Counted from the stretch's first letter, positions 8,043 to 17,389 are shown. The stretch: 64,000 nt of DNA from Pacificibacter marinus (GCF_900109555.1 NZ_FNZV01000017.1:1-64000), one strand, 5' to 3'. Numbers and translations: made by a program. The notes: a model not told the origin generated them from the sequence alone.

Positions 8043-9125
8043 TCAGTCGTTGCTTAGATCAAGCCGCACCGTGCGGCCGTGTTCGATGGATTGGTATGCG
8101 GCCTCAACCAGCGCCATGGTGCGCACATTGTCGGCCACGTTCAGCGCGGGCGTACTGCCCGTGTGAATGGCGTATTGCAGCTGTTCCATCACGCCGATGA
8201 AGGCATGGGGGAACCACATGGTCTCCCAGCCTGGCGATTGCCACTTGCCGCCGGTCTCGTCCGTGCTGGCAAATTCAAGCGTCGAGGCTTGGCCCGTAGG
8301 CCAACCGATGGTGCCCCGCGCCACGCCCTTGGTGCATTCGACCCGCCAGTGGATGTGTTGATCGTCCTCATATCCCTCTTGACGCGGGCCAGACCAAACG
8401 TCCTCCAGACTCAAAGCCATGAGGCCAGAGGGGAAACGCAAGGTGGTGACGACAATACCGTCCATGTGGTCAAATTCGGTGCGCGGATCGGTGCGCGTCA
8501 GGCTTGTGACCTCGGATGGATCACCGAACAAAAAGCGCAGTGCATCGAGGTGATGGACGCTCATATTCGACAGGGTCAGGCGATCATAATCCGCCAAGAA
8601 GCCCTGCCAGTGTGGGATCGCGTGCATGTCGATTTGTGCAAAAACAGGCTCGCCAAGGATACCACCATCGAGCAGTTGCTTTAGCACCTGCATGGATTGG
8701 TCGAACCGCATGTTCTGATTGACGCTAAGCGACTTGCCCGCCGCCTTCGCCTCATCACGCAAGGCGCGCGCTTCCTCAAGCGACAACGCCAATGGCTTTT
8801 GCGCAAGGATGCCTTTGATATGCGGCTGCGCCAAGGCCGCCCGGATCAACGCGGGCTGAAGGCTCGGCGGATAGGCAATGTCGAGGATTTCAATTTCGGA
8901 ATCAGCCAACAGGTCTTCGGGCGTGTCATGCACCGTGGGGATGTCCCACCGCTTGGCCACCTCTTCGGCCTTCGATTTTGTCCGCGATGCAATGGCCGCG
9001 ACGGGAAACCCCGCCTCGGCATAGGCCGCAAGGTGACACTCGGCCATGATCATACCTGCGCCGATACAGCCGATTTTATAGTCTCGAACCCGAATGTCCG
9101 GATTTGGTTTTGGCGTAAAGCTCAT
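8043..9125 (-). CDS. Gfo/Idh/MocA family oxidoreductase
   Basis: The 360-residue protein has an N-terminal Rossmann fold with IGCIGAGMIMAECHLAAY, and the sugar-dehydrogenase motif appears as ILAQKPLALSLEEA, with Gln in place of the common Glu of the EKP motif. The second domain contains DMHAIPHWQGF and SVHHLDALRFLFGDP, the region that supplies the catalytic Asp/His in relatives. It probably oxidises a sugar, inositol-like or glycoside substrate with NAD(P). It lies 14 bases after the ATPase gene, so uptake and first oxidation look coupled. The substrate is not known. Confidence 0.88.
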   Translation of the reverse strand: MSFTPKPNPDIRVRDYKIGCIGAGMIMAECHLAAYAEAGFPVAAIASRTKSKAEEVAKRWDIPTVHDTPEDLLADSEIEILDIAYPPSLQPALIRAALAQPHIKGILAQKPLALSLEEARALRDEAKAAGKSLSVNQNMRFDQSMQVLKQLLDGGILGEPVFAQIDMHAIPHWQGFLADYDRLTLSNMSVHHLDALRFLFGDPSEVTSLTRTDPRTEFDHMDGIVVTTLRFPSGLMALSLEDVWSGPRQEGYEDDQHIHWRVECTKGVARGTIGWPTGQASTLEFASTDETGGKWQSPGWETMWFPHAFIGVMEQLQYAIHTGSTPALNVADNVRTMALVEAAYQSIEHGRTVRLDLSND

Positions 9126-9139
9126 CGTGTCCCCTCCGA

Positions 9140-10162
9140 TTATTGCGCGGCAGCAAGCGTATTGCCTGCGCCGTCAAAGAATAGCGTTTGCCCTGAATTG
9201 ACGGCGAGACCGATCTGCGTGCCCGCCTCAAACTGTGGCTGGCCGAGCATGGTGGATGTCAGTGCCACATCCCCCGCGGTTATATGGACCGTTGTAGATC
9301 CACCCAATGGTTCGACCTCCGAAATCATGGCATCACTGCCCTTGGTGATCCGCAGGTTTTCGGGCCGCACGCCGAAGTGCTTCGACCCATTAGGGCCCGC
9401 CAGCGCACCCAGCATATCGGCCATATTCATTGGCAAAACATTCATCGCAGGCGCGCCAAGCATCCCCGCCACATAGGTCGAATTTGGGCGTTGATAGAGC
9501 GTGTCAGGCGTGCCCGTCTGACAGATTTTGCCGTCCTTAAACACCGCCATCATGTCGGCGACCGACATAGCCTCCTCTTGGTCATGGGTGACATAGACGA
9601 GGGTTTTGCCCAGCTCTTGTTGAATGCGCCGCAACTCTACACGTGTCTGCTCGCGCAACCGCGCGTCGAGGGCCGAGATAGGATCATCCATCAAATAGGC
9701 CACCGGATCGCGCACCAGCGCACGAGCGATGGCCACGCGTTGACGCTCCCCGCCCGACAGTTGCGCAGGGGTTTTGTGCAGGATGTGTCCGATGTGCAGC
9801 TTCTCCGACACGTCGCACACTTTGGCGTCGATCTCCTCTTTTGCAATGCGCCGCTCCACCAGTGGGAAACACACGTTGTCCAGCGCGGTCATGTGTGGGA
9901 ACAGAGCCAAGTTCTGAAACACCATCGCCACATTGCGTCTCGCAGGATTCACATGGGATACAGGGCGGCCGTCGATCAGGATTTCGCCTTCGTCAGGTTG
10001 CTCCAACCCCAAGATCAACTTGAGGATTGTCGATTTTCCCGACAGCGGTGGCCCGAAAAGACAGAAAAACGCATTGTCTCGGATTTCAAAACTGACGTCA
10101 TCCACGGCCACGGTATCGCCAAAACGTTTGGTCACGTTCTCAAAGGTAATCGAAGCCATCAC
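9140..10162 (-). CDS. Sugar ABC importer ATPase A (MalK/GlpT type), with Asp at the catalytic Glu position
   Basis: This is a 340-residue CUT1-type ATPase. Walker A is GPPLSGKST (37-45), the Q-loop is VFQNLALFPH, and the signature LSGGERQR (135-142) is intact. The H-loop is VTHDQEE, and a C-terminal TOBE-like domain follows. Walker B reads YLMDDP, so the residue after the Walker B Asp, normally the catalytic Glu, is Asp160. Its partner ATPase, encoded just upstream, has the opposite defect. The two genes overlap by four bases and should form a heterodimer, as in glycerol-type importers with two distinct ATPases. Confidence 0.92.
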   Translation of the reverse strand: MMASITFENVTKRFGDTVAVDDVSFEIRDNAFFCLFGPPLSGKSTILKLILGLEQPDEGEILIDGRPVSHVNPARRNVAMVFQNLALFPHMTALDNVCFPLVERRIAKEEIDAKVCDVSEKLHIGHILHKTPAQLSGGERQRVAIARALVRDPVAYLMDDPISALDARLREQTRVELRRIQQELGKTLVYVTHDQEEAMSVADMMAVFKDGKICQTGTPDTLYQRPNSTYVAGMLGAPAMNVLPMNMADMLGALAGPNGSKHFGVRPENLRITKGSDAMISEVEPLGGSTTVHITAGDVALTSTMLGQPQFEAGTQIGLAVNSGQTLFFDGAGNTLAAAQ

Positions 10163-11220
10163 AGCGCCCTTTCTGTTGTCGCATCGAACAGACGCACAGC
10201 CGTTCCAGGCACGTTAAAGTGAAAAATATCACCTTGATTTGGAACGTCACTGCCCGCTGGCAGCACGGCCTTGGCTTCGTGCTGCCCTTCCATCAAATGA
10301 AGAATGGTGCGCGCACCAATGTGCTCCACCATGGTCACGGCCATGTGCAGCTCGCCCTTGGGATCAGGTTTCACCTCTTCAGGTCGGAAGCCAAAAATCA
10401 CGTCGCCTTTAGATTTGGCATCAACCACCTTGGTCCTGCCCGTCGCCCCCAAATCAACAGAAGCTGCGCCGTCAGCGCTGCCCACATGCCCCTTGAGCAG
10501 GTTCATGCCTGGGGCACCGATAAAGCGCGCAACGAAGGTATCAACAGGGTTGTTATACACCTCCAACGGCGTGCCGACTTGCAGCAGCTTTCCATGATCC
10601 ATGACCGCAATACGGTCCGCCATTGTCATCGCTTCAAGTTGATCGTGCGTGACGTAAACCATCGTCTGTTTGAACTGACGCTGAAGTGCTTTCAACTCGG
10701 AACGCATCACGGACCGGAACGCGGCATCAACATTCGACAGTGGCTCGTCAAGCAGGAAAATGGATGGCTCGACGACAGCTGAACGACCAATAGCCAAACG
10801 CTGCAAGATGTTCACCGACAACCCCGCCGCCTTGCGATCCAACAGATCGGTCAGCTGCAAAAGTTCAGCAATATCATCGACGCGCCGCTTGGTTTGCGAG
10901 GCGCTCTCACCTTGCGCTTTGAGCCCGTAGGCCAAGTTTTCGCGCACAGTCATATGCGTGAAAATCGCATAATTTTGGAACACAAATCCAACGCCACGAC
11001 GCCCCATAGGCACGCCATTCATCTTTTTCCCGCTAAAGCGAATTTCGCCTTCAGTGGGGTCAAGCATTCCGGCAATCATGTTCATCGTCGTCGATTTGCC
11101 GCAGCCAGATGGGCCGAGAAGCGCGACGAATTCACCGTTGGCGATCGTGAGGTTCATACCGTTGAGCGCAGTGAACTCACCGAATTTTTTGCCTAGGTTT
11201 TCAAGGACAATCTCAGTCAT
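10159..11220 (-). CDS. Sugar ABC importer ATPase B (MalK/GlpS type), with degenerate signature motif
   Basis: This is a 353-residue CUT1 ATPase with canonical Walker A (GPSGCGKST, 37-45), Walker B with Glu (FLLDEP, 155-160) and H-loop (VTHDQLEA). The ABC signature is not LSGGQ but LSVNILQR (134-141), which should weaken the ATP site it completes. It overlaps the permease upstream by one base (TAATG) and ATPase A by four. The protein is a normal length and otherwise well conserved, so the change looks like specialisation rather than decay. Confidence 0.92.
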   Translation of the reverse strand: MTEIVLENLGKKFGEFTALNGMNLTIANGEFVALLGPSGCGKSTTMNMIAGMLDPTEGEIRFSGKKMNGVPMGRRGVGFVFQNYAIFTHMTVRENLAYGLKAQGESASQTKRRVDDIAELLQLTDLLDRKAAGLSVNILQRLAIGRSAVVEPSIFLLDEPLSNVDAAFRSVMRSELKALQRQFKQTMVYVTHDQLEAMTMADRIAVMDHGKLLQVGTPLEVYNNPVDTFVARFIGAPGMNLLKGHVGSADGAASVDLGATGRTKVVDAKSKGDVIFGFRPEEVKPDPKGELHMAVTMVEHIGARTILHLMEGQHEAKAVLPAGSDVPNQGDIFHFNVPGTAVRLFDATTERAL

Positions 11221-12164
11221 TAGCCCTTCCTCATTCTTGAAATAGCCATCCCAGAAACGATGGAGAGAACAATCAGAATGGCAAGTGCGATCGCCGCAAC
11301 ATAGCCCCAGATCAGGTCGTTCTGCGTGACCTTATAGATGTAGATCGAAATCGTTTCCGTCGCGACGCCGGGGCCGCCTCCGGTTATGATGTAGAAGTTA
11401 TCGAACACTTTGAAATTCTCAATCACGCGAATTGCGATAGCGATCACGATGATAGTTTTCATGCGGGGCAACACGATTGTGAAGAACCGTCGCCACCAGC
11501 CTGCACCGAGCAACACGGCCGCCATTTGCTGATCTTGCGGCACGGAGAGCATGCCCGCCAAAAGGATCAGAAACATCAACGGCGTCCACTGCCAGATGTC
11601 GGAGATGATCACCCCCAGAAGCGCCAGATCAGGGTCGCTCAGCCAAGCGATTTGCACCGAACTGCCGAGCAGGAAGGACAGGATCCCGTTGATCGGCCCA
11701 CCGGATTGGAACAACATGAAGAACATGTAACCCGCCACAGCTGGGACCACCATCATGGGCACCAAAATCGTCGAATACATTGCGCGGCGTCCGGGGAATT
11801 CATCCACGAAGAGGATCGCTAGCCCGAGACCGAGCAGAAATTGCACCGGCACGCAGATCAGCATCACAATGAGCGTTCGCCATATTGCCGACCAGAACCG
11901 CGGGTCCCCCGCGAGATCAACGTAGTTGGTCAAGCCGATCCACAACTCATAAGCGCGATACCACGGGATACCGTCCAAGGGCGACCAATCTGTGAGCGAG
12001 ATGTAGACCTGCATCAAGATCGGGAACAGAGCAATGAACAGCACCAAAAGCTGTGCAGGGAGCGTGAGCGCAAAGCCCAGACGCTTCTCTTCGCGCCCCG
12101 CACCCTCGTCAGCCGCAGACTGCGACTGTGATCGGGAAGGTGTATTTGAAGTCATATCGGTCAT
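11220..12164 (-). CDS. Sugar ABC transporter permease (UgpA/MalF-like)
   Basis: The 314-residue membrane protein has about six predicted hydrophobic segments, the first at [19 protein letters not shown]. The inner-membrane permease EAA loop appears as [19 protein letters not shown]. The start [10 protein letters not shown] was chosen because it overlaps the other permease by four bases; a much longer in-frame extension would lie wholly inside that gene. The Ser/Gln-rich cytoplasmic N-terminus of about 30 residues is ordinary for this family. Confidence 0.92.
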   Translation of the reverse strand: MTDMTSNTPSRSQSQSAADEGAGREEKRLGFALTLPAQLLVLFIALFPILMQVYISLTDWSPLDGIPWYRAYELWIGLTNYVDLAGDPRFWSAIWRTLIVMLICVPVQFLLGLGLAILFVDEFPGRRAMYSTILVPMMVVPAVAGYMFFMLFQSGGPINGILSFLLGSSVQIAWLSDPDLALLGVIISDIWQWTPLMFLILLAGMLSVPQDQQMAAVLLGAGWWRRFFTIVLPRMKTIIVIAIAIRVIENFKVFDNFYIITGGGPGVATETISIYIYKVTQNDLIWGYVAAIALAILIVLSIVSGMAISRMRKG

Positions 12165-13021
12165 TCTTTCAATGCTCCAAATGTCAGCCCGCGCACGAGT
12201 TGTTTTTGGATCGCAATGCCCATGATGACGGGCGGCACTGCGGCAATCAGGCCAAGTGCGGCTTTCGCGCCGTATAGCTGACCCGTCATCGAGGACGACA
12301 GCGACGCCATGTAGACGGGGATGGTGACCCAGTCCCGTGTCGTCAGCAGCAATGCGATCAGATAATCCGACCAGTTGAGGATGAAGATGAAAAGTGCAGA
12401 GGAGGCTAACGCAGGGCGCATCATCGGAAGCGTGACCCGCAAGAATACGCGCCAGCGCGAGCACCCCTCGACCAGCGCTGCGTCTTCGATTTCACGCGGC
12501 ATATCGTCAAAGAAGGTCTTCATCAGCCAGAAGGCGAAGGGCAGTGTCACGATGCCATAGATCAGCGCGAGACCAATCCAGCTGTCGATCAGCCCCAAGA
12601 AGGCCCACATAATCATCACGGGGATCATCACCGCCATTGGGGGAAACAGGCGCAACTGCACCAGTGCCAACGGCAAGTTTCCACCATAGCCAAATCGCGA
12701 CAGCCCATAGGCGGCCGAGGTGCCCGCGAGCATAGCAATCACGGTGCCGAAGCCCGCAGACAGAAGTGAGGCCAAAATCGGACGCCCCGCCGTGCGCTCA
12801 AGCGCCGAGATCATGTCAGAACTGCTTTCACCAAAAATGAAACGGAAGTTGTCGAGGGTTGGGTTTTTGGGCCACCACGTCAGGTCAGCACCAGTGGATT
12901 GCCATTCAGCGATCGGCTTGAAGGCCATCGAAATCATCCACAGCGTTGGGATGAGCGACAGCGCCAAAAACGCCGCGATCGCAGCATAGCGAAAGACTTC
13001 GAATTTCAGGGAGCGTTGCAT
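12161..13021 (-). CDS. Sugar ABC transporter permease (UgpE/MalG-like)
   Basis: This is a 286-residue membrane protein with about six hydrophobic segments. The EAA motif is [21 protein letters not shown], which contacts the ATPases. The N-terminal [18 protein letters not shown] is typical of MalG-type subunits. The start at MQRSLKF was preferred: the alternative Met 13 codons upstream lies inside a strong hairpin with a following T-run that separates this gene from the binding-protein gene. Together with its partner it forms the channel of the importer. Confidence 0.9.
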   Translation of the reverse strand: MQRSLKFEVFRYAAIAAFLALSLIPTLWMISMAFKPIAEWQSTGADLTWWPKNPTLDNFRFIFGESSSDMISALERTAGRPILASLLSAGFGTVIAMLAGTSAAYGLSRFGYGGNLPLALVQLRLFPPMAVMIPVMIMWAFLGLIDSWIGLALIYGIVTLPFAFWLMKTFFDDMPREIEDAALVEGCSRWRVFLRVTLPMMRPALASSALFIFILNWSDYLIALLLTTRDWVTIPVYMASLSSSMTGQLYGAKAALGLIAAVPPVIMGIAIQKQLVRGLTFGALKE

Positions 13022-13042
13022 GTTTAAATTCCAGAAAAAGGG

Positions 13043-13070
13043 ACCGGACAGCTTAGGCAAGCTGCCCGGT
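13043..13070 (-). terminator. Intercistronic hairpin between binding-protein and permease genes
   Basis: On the minus strand the arms ACCGGGCAGCTT and AAGCTGTCCGGT form a stem with one mismatch and a 4-base loop, followed by CCCTTTTTC. It lies between the stop of the binding-protein gene and the permease start. This is the usual way to make more binding protein than membrane subunits, by partial termination or by protecting the upstream mRNA. Confidence 0.8.
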
Positions 13071-13084
13071 CAGGCCAGGGAGAA

Positions 13085-14692
13085 TTAGCTGTCGATGGGG
13101 TCAAGAAGGTCAGGCCACGCTGCCTTATTCGCCTTGATCGCATCCACCAGCTTCTCTTCGCCAACGCGGCGCGAGATACGTTTCCACTGTTTTTCTGTGT
13201 TGGCCATCGCCTGCTCCGCGCTCATGCTACCCGTCAAAGCCGCCATCAGATTTTCATCTAACGCATTGTGGAACGCGGTCGCGCCCGGGTAGTTGATCGT
13301 CGGCACCGTCCGCTTCACGCTCTCACGCACCACATCCATGTGGTAATCGTGGTAGGTCTGACGCACCAAATCATCCGAGAAATTCGCCAGTTGGAACGGA
13401 TCGAAATAGCCACCCGGGTTCGCTGTCATCCAGCTATAAATCCGGCTTGAGCCCAACCACTGCAGCAACAGGTATGCAACCTCAGGGTGCTCGGATTGTG
13501 CCGAAACACAGGCGGACAAATTCAGCCAAAGTACGGAACGACGGACAAGCTTGCCGTCATGTTCACGTCCTGGTGCCAGATGCGTGCCAATTTTTCCCGT
13601 TACCTTGGAACCTTCGTTGCCCGGATTATCGAGGAACTTCGGTAGGTTCGAGAAGGCGCAAGTCATCGCCGCGCCACCATTGGCGAAGTTGCCATACTGC
13701 TCTGGCCAGCTCCAGGAAATAGCGTCGGGGGAGTGGTGCGCAAGGCTGTCGATATATTCTTGTGTGGCCGACCAACCCGCGTCCGAATTGATCAACGCCG
13801 TGCCGTCATCTGCAAACAGGAATTGGTTTGGCGACGCCATGGACACGAAACGCTGATACCAGTTTGTATAGCCCCACCCTTGGTTGCGCAGGTCAGTCGA
13901 CCCGAACAGACCTTGGTCAGGACGGTGGAAGAACGCCGCGATTTCATCGTGCTCTTTCCATGTCTGCGGCGGGCGCAGCGCGTAGCCGTATTGACCCGCG
14001 AAGGCCTTTTGCTCGGCTGGATCGTTGAACAGGTCGGTACGGTGGTTCCACGTTTGGAAGTCGCCGTCGAGCGACACGCCATAGACCGCGCCGCGATATT
14101 CGTTGAGTAGCGAAACGCCTTTTTCACCGGTCACATAACCGCGCTCTGGGTCATCCCATTCGGGCCGATATGTCTCGACATATTCATCAAGGTTCACAAT
14201 GCCGCCAGTTTCCGCGAGGTCGCCCAAGCGGTTCCATTCGACCGCGTAGATGTCAAAACCACCCGATTTGGTCGAGACGTCTTGCATCACTTTGGTGAAC
14301 TCTTGGCCGTTTGGCACGCCCACGATGTCTAACTCGATGCCGGTTTCTTGCTCCCACAGCTCTTTGACCGATGGCGCACCAGCGGGGAACGGTTGAGTGA
14401 TTTGGCCAATGGATCCATCCGAGAGACCCAACACGATACGCGCTGGTGCCTCGCCTCCCGCCTTCATCGAGCGCGCCGCCTCCACAGCGCGCCCCTCAGG
14501 CGTATCGGGACCATATTGGTAGCGCTCAGCGCCAGCAAAACCAGTTGGTCCGCCGATCATGCCTTCGCTCAAATCTGCGGCAGCATGTGCGCGATCAGGG
14601 CGCAAAAAGAGTGGTGACGACACTGCAGCCATGGCGGTGGACTGGCTCGCAGCGCTTAAAAACTTGCGTCGAGTCATTGTCGATTTAGACAT
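13085..14692 (-). CDS. Extracellular solute-binding protein family 1, Tat-exported (sugar/polyol)
   Basis: The 535-residue protein starts MSKSTMTRRKFLSAASQST, a twin-arginine signal, followed by a hydrophobic stretch and a likely cleavage after RAHA. It is larger than typical CUT1 binding proteins (about 420) and resembles the long GlpV-type glycerol-binding proteins that go with two-ATPase importers. The start was set at this Met because GGAGG lies upstream and the Tat motif follows. It is the first gene of the operon, with the promoter in the region shared with the divergent LacI gene. The ligand cannot be told from the sequence. Confidence 0.88.
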   Translation of the reverse strand: MSKSTMTRRKFLSAASQSTAMAAVSSPLFLRPDRAHAAADLSEGMIGGPTGFAGAERYQYGPDTPEGRAVEAARSMKAGGEAPARIVLGLSDGSIGQITQPFPAGAPSVKELWEQETGIELDIVGVPNGQEFTKVMQDVSTKSGGFDIYAVEWNRLGDLAETGGIVNLDEYVETYRPEWDDPERGYVTGEKGVSLLNEYRGAVYGVSLDGDFQTWNHRTDLFNDPAEQKAFAGQYGYALRPPQTWKEHDEIAAFFHRPDQGLFGSTDLRNQGWGYTNWYQRFVSMASPNQFLFADDGTALINSDAGWSATQEYIDSLAHHSPDAISWSWPEQYGNFANGGAAMTCAFSNLPKFLDNPGNEGSKVTGKIGTHLAPGREHDGKLVRRSVLWLNLSACVSAQSEHPEVAYLLLQWLGSSRIYSWMTANPGGYFDPFQLANFSDDLVRQTYHDYHMDVVRESVKRTVPTINYPGATAFHNALDENLMAALTGSMSAEQAMANTEKQWKRISRRVGEEKLVDAIKANKAAWPDLLDPIDS

Positions 14693-14921
14693 TATTGTTT
14701 CCTCCCATTTGAGCGCCGCAATGGGCGCATCAGTGGAAGTAAATCTCCACAATAATGGCGGGATCACGATAATCATTTTCCATCAAAATTAATCATTTCG
14801 CTATAAATCTAGCGACATAAGCGCCGACAGTGGCCCTAAATCCTTGCTCACCAACCCAATTTGATGTCTTTTGATATAAAAAAGCTTCAATATCATCATC
14901 TATCGACTCAAGAGGATTCTC
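14693..14921. promoter_or_regulatory. Divergent promoter region between the transporter operon and the LacI gene
   Basis: The region is AT-rich and holds several candidate operator elements. There are two AATCATTT copies exactly 20 bases apart (14771-14778, 14791-14798). CGCTATAAATCTAGCG (14799-14814) is an inverted repeat with a 6-base centre, and TTGATAT is mirrored by AATATCA nearer the LacI start. A palindrome of 14-20 bases is what LacI-family proteins bind, so the CGCTA-N6-TAGCG element is the best operator candidate. Promoter boxes were not assigned. Confidence 0.45.
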
Positions 14922-15929
14922 ATGAAAACCACGGCTTCTGAAATTGCGCGCGAGGCGGGTGTCTCGTCGGCAACCGTCGACAGGGTGCTAAACAATCGTG
15001 ACGGCGTGCGCCCGCGTACCCGTGAAATTGTCATGCAGGTGGCGGCACGCCTTGGCTACTTCGGGCCGATGCATAGCGCGGCCAAAGCAGCAGTGCGGAT
15101 GGATTTCATTTTGCCCGCGGGCTCCAACAGCTTCATGAAAGCGCTGCGCCAGCATCTGATCGAAGAAGCCCAGTCCTATGGAAACTGTGACGTCAAAATT
15201 CACCAAATCGAGGTTTTTGACCCAGGCACGCTGGCCGAGCAACTTCTTGCCCTGCGCGGCGCAACCGATGCAGTTGGACTTGTCGCGCTCGACCACCCTG
15301 AAGTGCGGGAGGCCGTGAATGCCTTGGCCCAAACTGGCGTCCACATTTGCACGATTGTGTCCGATATTCCGACGGTACACAAAGTGGGCTATGTCGGCAT
15401 CGACAATCGCGCAGCCGGTCGATTGGCGGGCCTTTTGGTGGGGCGGCTCCTCCCCACCGACCGCCAACACAAGGTCGCGCTATTTCTTGGCTCACACGCG
15501 TATCGCGGTCATGAAGAACGCGAGATGGGGTTCCGCTCGATCCTCTCCGAAGAGTTCCCCGACCTGACGATTGCAGCATTGACAGAGGTCAGCGACGACC
15601 GCGATCTGGCATATGAAGAAACACTGCGCATTCTGGAAAAGAACAAAATCAACGCGATCTATAGCATTGGCGCGGGCAACCAAGGCATCGCGCGTGCCCT
15701 GCAAGAAAAGGGCATCTCCCGCAAAACGGTATTCGTCGCCCATGACATCACCGAGGCCACACGGGTCATGTTGATCGACCGCACGCTCGACGCAGTGATT
15801 GATCAAAACCCGAAGGTGCAAGCCCGCGAAGTGATCAAGCTGCTCGCCTCTACCGTGCACGGCAAATCAGAGCCCGAATACCCTCCGCGTCTACAAGTCA
15901 TCCTTCGAGAGAACATTCCGTCATATTGA
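14922..15929 (+). CDS. LacI-family transcriptional regulator
   Basis: This is a 335-residue regulator with the LacI helix-turn-helix at its N-terminus (TASEIAREAGVSSATVDRVLNNRDGVRP). A periplasmic-binding-protein-like sensor domain follows, with GYVGIDNRAAGRLAG and NAIYSIGAGNQGIARALQEKG. It is divergent from the long sugar operon and, on the other side, lies upstream of an RbsCBA-type transporter on its own strand. It probably represses one or both and releases in the presence of the sugar. An AGAGG ribosome site precedes the ATG. Confidence 0.9.
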   Translation: MKTTASEIAREAGVSSATVDRVLNNRDGVRPRTREIVMQVAARLGYFGPMHSAAKAAVRMDFILPAGSNSFMKALRQHLIEEAQSYGNCDVKIHQIEVFDPGTLAEQLLALRGATDAVGLVALDHPEVREAVNALAQTGVHICTIVSDIPTVHKVGYVGIDNRAAGRLAGLLVGRLLPTDRQHKVALFLGSHAYRGHEEREMGFRSILSEEFPDLTIAALTEVSDDRDLAYEETLRILEKNKINAIYSIGAGNQGIARALQEKGISRKTVFVAHDITEATRVMLIDRTLDAVIDQNPKVQAREVIKLLASTVHGKSEPEYPPRLQVILRENIPSY

Positions 15930-16423
15930 ACGAACGAGCATGCTAGGGCACTGCGACTTTCATGAACGGGCCACCTTAGGTAACTCCGTTGCCATTTCAG
16001 ACTTCTCCACCTACCGGAGAAACAAGCTTCACTCTCCCTCAGCCCAAAAGAGCCGTTGAAAAAACGGAAACAACAGCGTTCGATGATGTAAAAAGATGAT
16101 TAATGATGGCTAAAGATGATTGCTTCGCGACAACGCTCGCAGCACCTTCCCATCACTGATCGCGGTGTGGAGAGCCGCTATTAGCGAGCGGCATCGCTGT
16201 CAAAACGCGGCCGCAAGATACAACGCCCCAGAATATCCGGGCGGACGGAAGGAGTGCACATGCTTTTGGGCCAACTTTGGCACAGCATCAAAGAGCCAAA
16301 TAATCTAATTGGCCGATCGATTGAGATGTCGCAAGTAGCATCTTTTCCCCCAGGATGCCTTCCCAAAACCCACGCGGTAATTTCTCTACCATCATTAACC
16401 ACCAACGCAAGAATGACGGACTC
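15930..16423 (+). promoter_or_regulatory. Intergenic region upstream of the RbsCBA-type transporter
   Basis: About 490 bases without a convincing gene. It contains two AAAGATGATT copies exactly 20 bases apart (16092-16101, 16112-16121), with a related ATGATG between them. Read on the other strand these are AATCATCTTT, similar to the AATCATTT pair in front of the long operon. A short CCGTT/AACGG hairpin lies after the LacI gene. The last 100 bases before the permease ATG presumably hold the promoter, but no strong -35/-10 pair is obvious. Confidence 0.4.
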
Positions 16424-17389
16424 ATGACCGAAAACACACACAAATCACCTGCGATGTTTACCAATTTACTGGCCCGTCGCGAAACATCCGTGGCCATCAT
16501 TCTATTGCTGCTCATCATTTTCATGTCGTTTGCCAACGAGTTTTTCTTCACTCAGCGAAACCTGTTGAACATTGGCAGACAGGCCTCTGTCGTTGCTATT
16601 GTTGCACTTGGCCAAACACTGGTGATCATCGCAAGGGGCATTGACCTCTCGGTTGGCTCCGTCATCGGCCTGTCTGCTGTTACTGGCGCTATCGTGGCCG
16701 AAACAACGGGAAGCCAAATTCTTGGCATAGGCGGCGCACTTGGAGCTGGCTTGACCGCAGGCATGTTCAACGCGATTCTATACACACGGCTTCACATCAA
16801 CCCATTCATCGCAACCCTCGGTACACTGTCAATGGCGCGTGGCATCGCGCTTCTTATGACAGGCGGCATACCGGTCAGTTTTAGTGGCTGGGCCTCATGG
16901 CTCGGGGCGGGACGCATTGCCACAGTACCCGTATCTCTGGCGCTGATGTTCCTATTGGCCGCCCTGTTCTATTTTGTGGCAACACGCACACGCGCTGGCC
17001 GCAATATCTACGCCACAGGTGACAACCCAACCGCCGCACGGCTCGCAGGCATCGACGTCGATAAAACGAGGGTCCTCGTTTTCGCAATAAGCGGCCTTTT
17101 GGCAGGCTTGGGAGGATTGATCCTTGCTGGCAACCTGAACTCGGCAAGTCCCGATCTTGGGCGCGGCTACGAACTTGACGTGATCGCGGCGGTCATCTTG
17201 GGCGGTACCGCCCTATCAGGGGGGCGCGGGTCGATCCCGGGCGTGATTCTCGGCGCGTTGCTCATGGCACTACTCGGTAACGCCTTCGTTTTGCTTGGAG
17301 TTTCATCGCACTGGCAGGTCGTCACCAAAGGGCTTGTGATCATTCTCGCCGTTGGCATCGACGGGGTCCAGCGCGGCCGAGAAGACTAA
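16424..17389 (+). CDS. Sugar ABC transporter permease, RbsC type
   Basis: The 321-residue membrane protein has the RbsC family signature LGQTLVIIARGIDLSVGSVIGLSAV and the C-terminal GGTALSGGRGSIPGVILGALL, with eight or more hydrophobic segments. The start MTENTHKSP was preferred to a Met 23 codons upstream, since the extension is not hydrophobic or conserved-looking. The order permease, binding protein, ATPase follows. Carbohydrate uptake of the CUT2 class (monosaccharides) is expected. No sugar kinase or isomerase is attached, so the substrate may be handled by enzymes of the neighbouring operon. Confidence 0.9.
   Translation: MTENTHKSPAMFTNLLARRETSVAIILLLLIIFMSFANEFFFTQRNLLNIGRQASVVAIVALGQTLVIIARGIDLSVGSVIGLSAVTGAIVAETTGSQILGIGGALGAGLTAGMFNAILYTRLHINPFIATLGTLSMARGIALLMTGGIPVSFSGWASWLGAGRIATVPVSLALMFLLAALFYFVATRTRAGRNIYATGDNPTAARLAGIDVDKTRVLVFAISGLLAGLGGLILAGNLNSASPDLGRGYELDVIAAVILGGTALSGGRGSIPGVILGALLMALLGNAFVLLGVSSHWQVVTKGLVIILAVGIDGVQRGRED

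Noticed and set aside
12165-12464. 100-codon N-terminal extension of the first permease
   Set aside because: It is a shadow of the second permease gene; the four-base overlap at MTDMTSN is typical for these operons.
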